Shown here: positions 60,561 to 64,000 of the stretch, in pieces
Position numbering within the stretch: position 1 is the first letter of the stretch
How the letters are laid out: the number at the start of each line of letters is the position of its first letter
Source of the DNA: Echinometra lucunter
Lineage: Eukaryota; Echinodermata; Echinoidea; Camarodonta; Echinometridae
Direction of reading: 5' to 3'
Assembly (NCBI GenBank): GCA_029962745.1
Contig: CM057151.1
Location: 7,974,754 to 8,038,753, forward strand
DNA length: 64,000 nt
Notes under the pieces: model-generated
What the model was told of the DNA's origin: nothing
What the model saw: the letters and a program-made list of their open reading frames with translations, nothing else
Databases searched by the model: none
Position numbers and translations under genes: made by a program

Positions 60561-63500
60561 ATTTAGAACAAAACAAAAAATAATAGAAACAGTATCAATA
60601 TGAGTATTAATACAAAAAGTGACAACAGAATTATACTACCAAAAATAACATATATATAAAAACAAAAAGAAATGTAGCTAAGTAAGATACAGCGGGACAA
60701 GAAGACAAAAAGATAGGAAAATCTAAACTTAAATATGAAATTAACTGTGAAAAAGTAAAGTTATTTATATGTTCAAGTAGTTTATAAAGAGTTTAGATGG
60801 AAAAAAAGATACGTCCCTATTATTAAAATGAAAACGAAACTTTATACCACCCCTGACCACAACTGAAGAATATTTAGAAATGAAGGACAGTATAGGCATG
60901 AAACTATACTCAAAAAACTCTTTTTTATTTCCGTGTTAAAATTTCGTCAGATTACCAAGAATGTGGTGATCTCGCTTGCGAAAGCCGAATTGTATACAAC
61001 ATGACTTGTAAAACCATTTGTTTTACACACTTTCCTGGTAAACACACATTGGTGTGAGACTTGAACTTTGAAAATGAGCGGTAAGCCTACGCCTGTGCAG
61101 GTTGCAGAGCAGTGTCAGCGTATATTGACACTGCACTACAGCCTGTACAGGCACAGGCTTACCGCTCGACTTCAAAGTTGAAGCCTCAGCCGACGGTGAT
61201 AAATTTCCAGGACTTACCCCTAAAAGTTTCTAACAACGTCTCCCATCCCCATTCTGTTAGTTTCTCCTTAACTTCGTGATCCATGGTAAATGAAGGAGGA
61301 AGGGAAGAGATAATACTAATGATAATAATAATGATGTTTCAACAGCCAACAGGCTCAGTTTCATTGATTTCATTGATTTAGGGTTCCTATGTAGTTTATG
61401 AACATTTTCACCTTGGTTGCCCAAACAGCAGCCTTGAACAATTTGCATAATTTGGATAAATCTGTATGGAGTAAACTTTACATGTCTTCCTGGTGAATGC
61501 GAAATCACAGGAAATGGGGTAATTATTTTACCAGGAATTCCTGGTAAACTTTACACAGCTGACTAGTGAATTTCAAATCACCAAGAAACGGGGTAAATTT
61601 AACACCATTGGTGTTGCTCCCGCGGGAACACGGAGGTCTGGTGAATTTTACCCCGTTTCTGTTATAATTTTACACGGAGTTTTTTCTGTGTATACTTAAA
61701 TTTAAGGACACCAAAATCGGAATTTTCACACAGAAAGCGCGTGGACCTTAAAAATAGTGACTATAGTATACCGGTATTATACAGAGCGGACAATCCTTAA
61801 CAATCTTTAAAAGTGTGACAGTAGATATCATTCCTCTTTCATTAAAAACACTTAATGAATATGTCGCCTAAAAGTTTGATGATTGGCACCTTACTGCATT
61901 TTCTACTGTCCAACATCTTTGAACTCTCATTAACCTATTTCCATGATAAAACAATGACGCATATTTTTCAAAAGAAAGAGTAGTTTTGCCATCAAAATCT
62001 CCATCTCTCTAGCTGTTTATCTCTGTCGCCTTACAGAAATGAAAAAAAAAAAACCACGAAATTGTGTTTGAAATTTCCCCCGTACATTTTTTCAAAAAAT
62101 GAGAATTTTTAGAATGAATAGTCGATCACTGTCCATTTTCATATAATAAAAGCTGACTGGTACCTTCAACATGTTCAGTGCGTACCTCACGTCTTCCATA
62201 AATGGGACATAAAGCACGAAATATTGTTCAATTTTCCTCTTGATTATTTGCCTTTTCCCCTGGAATTCAGCGTTTCCCGCGTTATGAAGTAATGTACTTT
62301 TCAAAGATAAAATGCTTTATTTATATACGTGACACATTTAGCATGCTGAATGACATTTGTGGAGCAGTAATATTGGAATAAGTAGCTATACAATTGCATT
62401 TTCTATTTGGAGAGACCTAGTTTTATTCATGTTTCTCTCCGATATGAGCATGCACGTAAGAATCGATGTGAAATTGAAAGGAATTTTTATAAAACATCCT
62501 TTTTATTTATAGATTCACTCCTAACTGAAATACTCATTCCAACAACAACAACAAAATATTAATAAATGAATGAATAAAAGATTCATCTTTGATATTATTC
62601 AGCCCCTTCATTTCTGAATAGCTTGTTGGGGAAATATTTCGTGAACTAACTTCCTAATTGTTTTGCTCCAGTCTTCCGTGAAAATAATGCTAGGCACTTC
62701 AATGAAAAAAAAATGCTTCATACAGAAACATAACTTTTTAAAACATTTCCGTAGTAAAAAGTGAATCGTAAAAGTAAGGGCTACATTCTAAACTCGAATA
62801 AGTTACAGAATACTAACATCACCACCAACAAACTGCGTTGATTTTTATATAAAGTTTCTGTTTATGTTCCATGGCAATGTATATGAAATCAGTAGTACAT
62901 CATTATACATATATGAAACTTTAAAGCAGATGATTCTATGGAGAAAGATATTCTTTAGAACGAAATTGTTATAGAACTCATTAGATGACAAAACAATAAC
63001 AAACATAATGCGAAATGATGACGCTATTTATCCGAAATAAAACGTGACTTTCTAATCTATTGCCGAGATTAACTCATTTGGAATGACTTCGGCGGGAAAT
63101 GTCTTTTCCCCTCCATCCGTTGGTGAGAAGCGCCAGGCATGCGAACTCTTACGTGCACTCATGTATGTCTAATAGCTGCCCTGTCACAGCGGAATAGACA
63201 GAATCATGACCCGACCAAAAATTGTTCCAATAAATATCGGCAGGTGAATTATGAACGCCAGGATGGGATCCATTTGTTAGTTATGCCCCTTTGATCGGAG
63301 ATCAATCTGAAGAAAATTGTCCAAGATTACACGCTACACATCAATCAAAGATGACGTACGCGATGAGTATGAAGAGATATTTGCTTTCCCAGCCAACGCT
63401 CTTTTTGGACAAAAGGTGAACGAGATGAACAATAAGATAGATTCTAATTGAGTGACATGGCAAATTGATATATTATGGCCCACAATTATATCTAATCAAA

Positions 63501-64000
63501 ATTTTAATGAAATTCAATTAAGTAATGATTCTTCAGTTGACGACCCACCAACAAAGAAGTCACGCTTTCTATAGAAGTCATGAATGTTACAGCCGATCAT
63601 TATCTGATGTTTTCAGGGCTTGATGTAAATGTAATCTGTTTCGAATGAAATCTAGATCCTTTTGTTCAAGAAATTCTTTGGAGTCTTTTGATGTTCTATT
63701 TTCACATGATATTTTGAACATTGGTAATAAAAGCTCCCATAGCTCTTTCATTTCTTACAGTACATTAAGGATCGAGGCATCCATCAATTTCTTCACGCAC
63801 TCCAGAATTCTTGTTCTACCACACTATACCCACGCCTACCCACATCCACCCATGTGGGTGTGCGTATCATTTGAATGTACATATACATAGTGTGTGGGGG
63901 GGGGTGTGGGGGTGTGCGTGTTTGCGCGCGCGGGTGTGTGTATGCTTGTGAAAAACGAAACCCTAACATAAAGGGTATGGATACCATCAAGATATAAAAG
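60561..64000. other. intron beyond coding exon 3; no gene seen
   Basis: Apart from the hairpin, the stretch holds short inverted words (aaacggggtaaatt and its complement around 61590-61665) that may be a MITE, and a GT-rich tract near 63890-63940. No further exon of the precursor was recognised before the window ends. Confidence 0.4.
61064..61179. repeat. imperfect 54-bp-arm hairpin
   Basis: 'actttgaaaatgagcggtaa' on the left faces 'ttaccgctcgacttcaaagt' on the right, and pairing continues inward through gcctgtgcagg/cctgtacaggc and gcagtgtca/tgacactgc, leaving a loop of about 6 bases. The arms match at roughly 80% of positions. It could be a foldback element or the source of a small RNA. Confidence 0.75.

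Overview
The window looks like AT-rich, intron-rich nuclear DNA from a marine invertebrate animal. The mix of SINEs, CR1/L2-like and Penelope-like retroelements, and many short hAT/Harbinger/foldback elements suggests a deuterostome, perhaps an echinoderm. That assignment is an inference, because no gene here fixes the species. There are no long open reading frames. Genes are present as short exons, recognised by splice signals, matching intron phase and continuous reading frames.

Region 1 (about 1-5.3 kb) holds three exons of a minus-strand gene. Together they encode about 194 N-terminal residues of a Ser/Pro/acidic-rich protein of unknown family. Region 2 (about 6-16.5 kb) is a repeat accumulation: a Penelope-like pLTR remnant, a 256-bp tandem duplication, a ~0.9-kb long inverted repeat, a hAT inside a hAT (both with perfect 8-bp target duplications), and a decayed Penelope-like element (RT plus GIY-YIG). 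The hammerhead-like motif of the Penelope-like element is split by a third DNA transposon.

Region 3 (23-60.4 kb, continuing beyond the window) is the main gene, on the plus strand. Two similar TATA-containing promoters and first exons lie 8 kb apart. Each encodes a signal peptide followed by a Q-R-aromatic-N-R-x-F-G-P motif and ends in the same phase. Two downstream exons, at 52.4 and 60.3 kb, continue the frame. Splicing creates a Gly-Lys-Arg amidation/cleavage site directly after the motif. I read this as a neuropeptide precursor whose mature peptide differs with the first exon used (C-terminal FGPSM-amide or FGPML-amide). This is the most interesting system in the window and is not a family I can name with confidence.

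The introns of this gene carry a Russian-doll transposon nest at 36.7-39.5 kb (a Harbinger-like element with three hATs, one nested in another), a second hAT-in-hAT at 47.9-49.0 kb, MITEs, SINEs, a 250-bp young tandem duplication at 57.6-58.1 kb, and several hairpins. Long homopolymer G/C runs occur throughout, mostly inside the DNA transposons.
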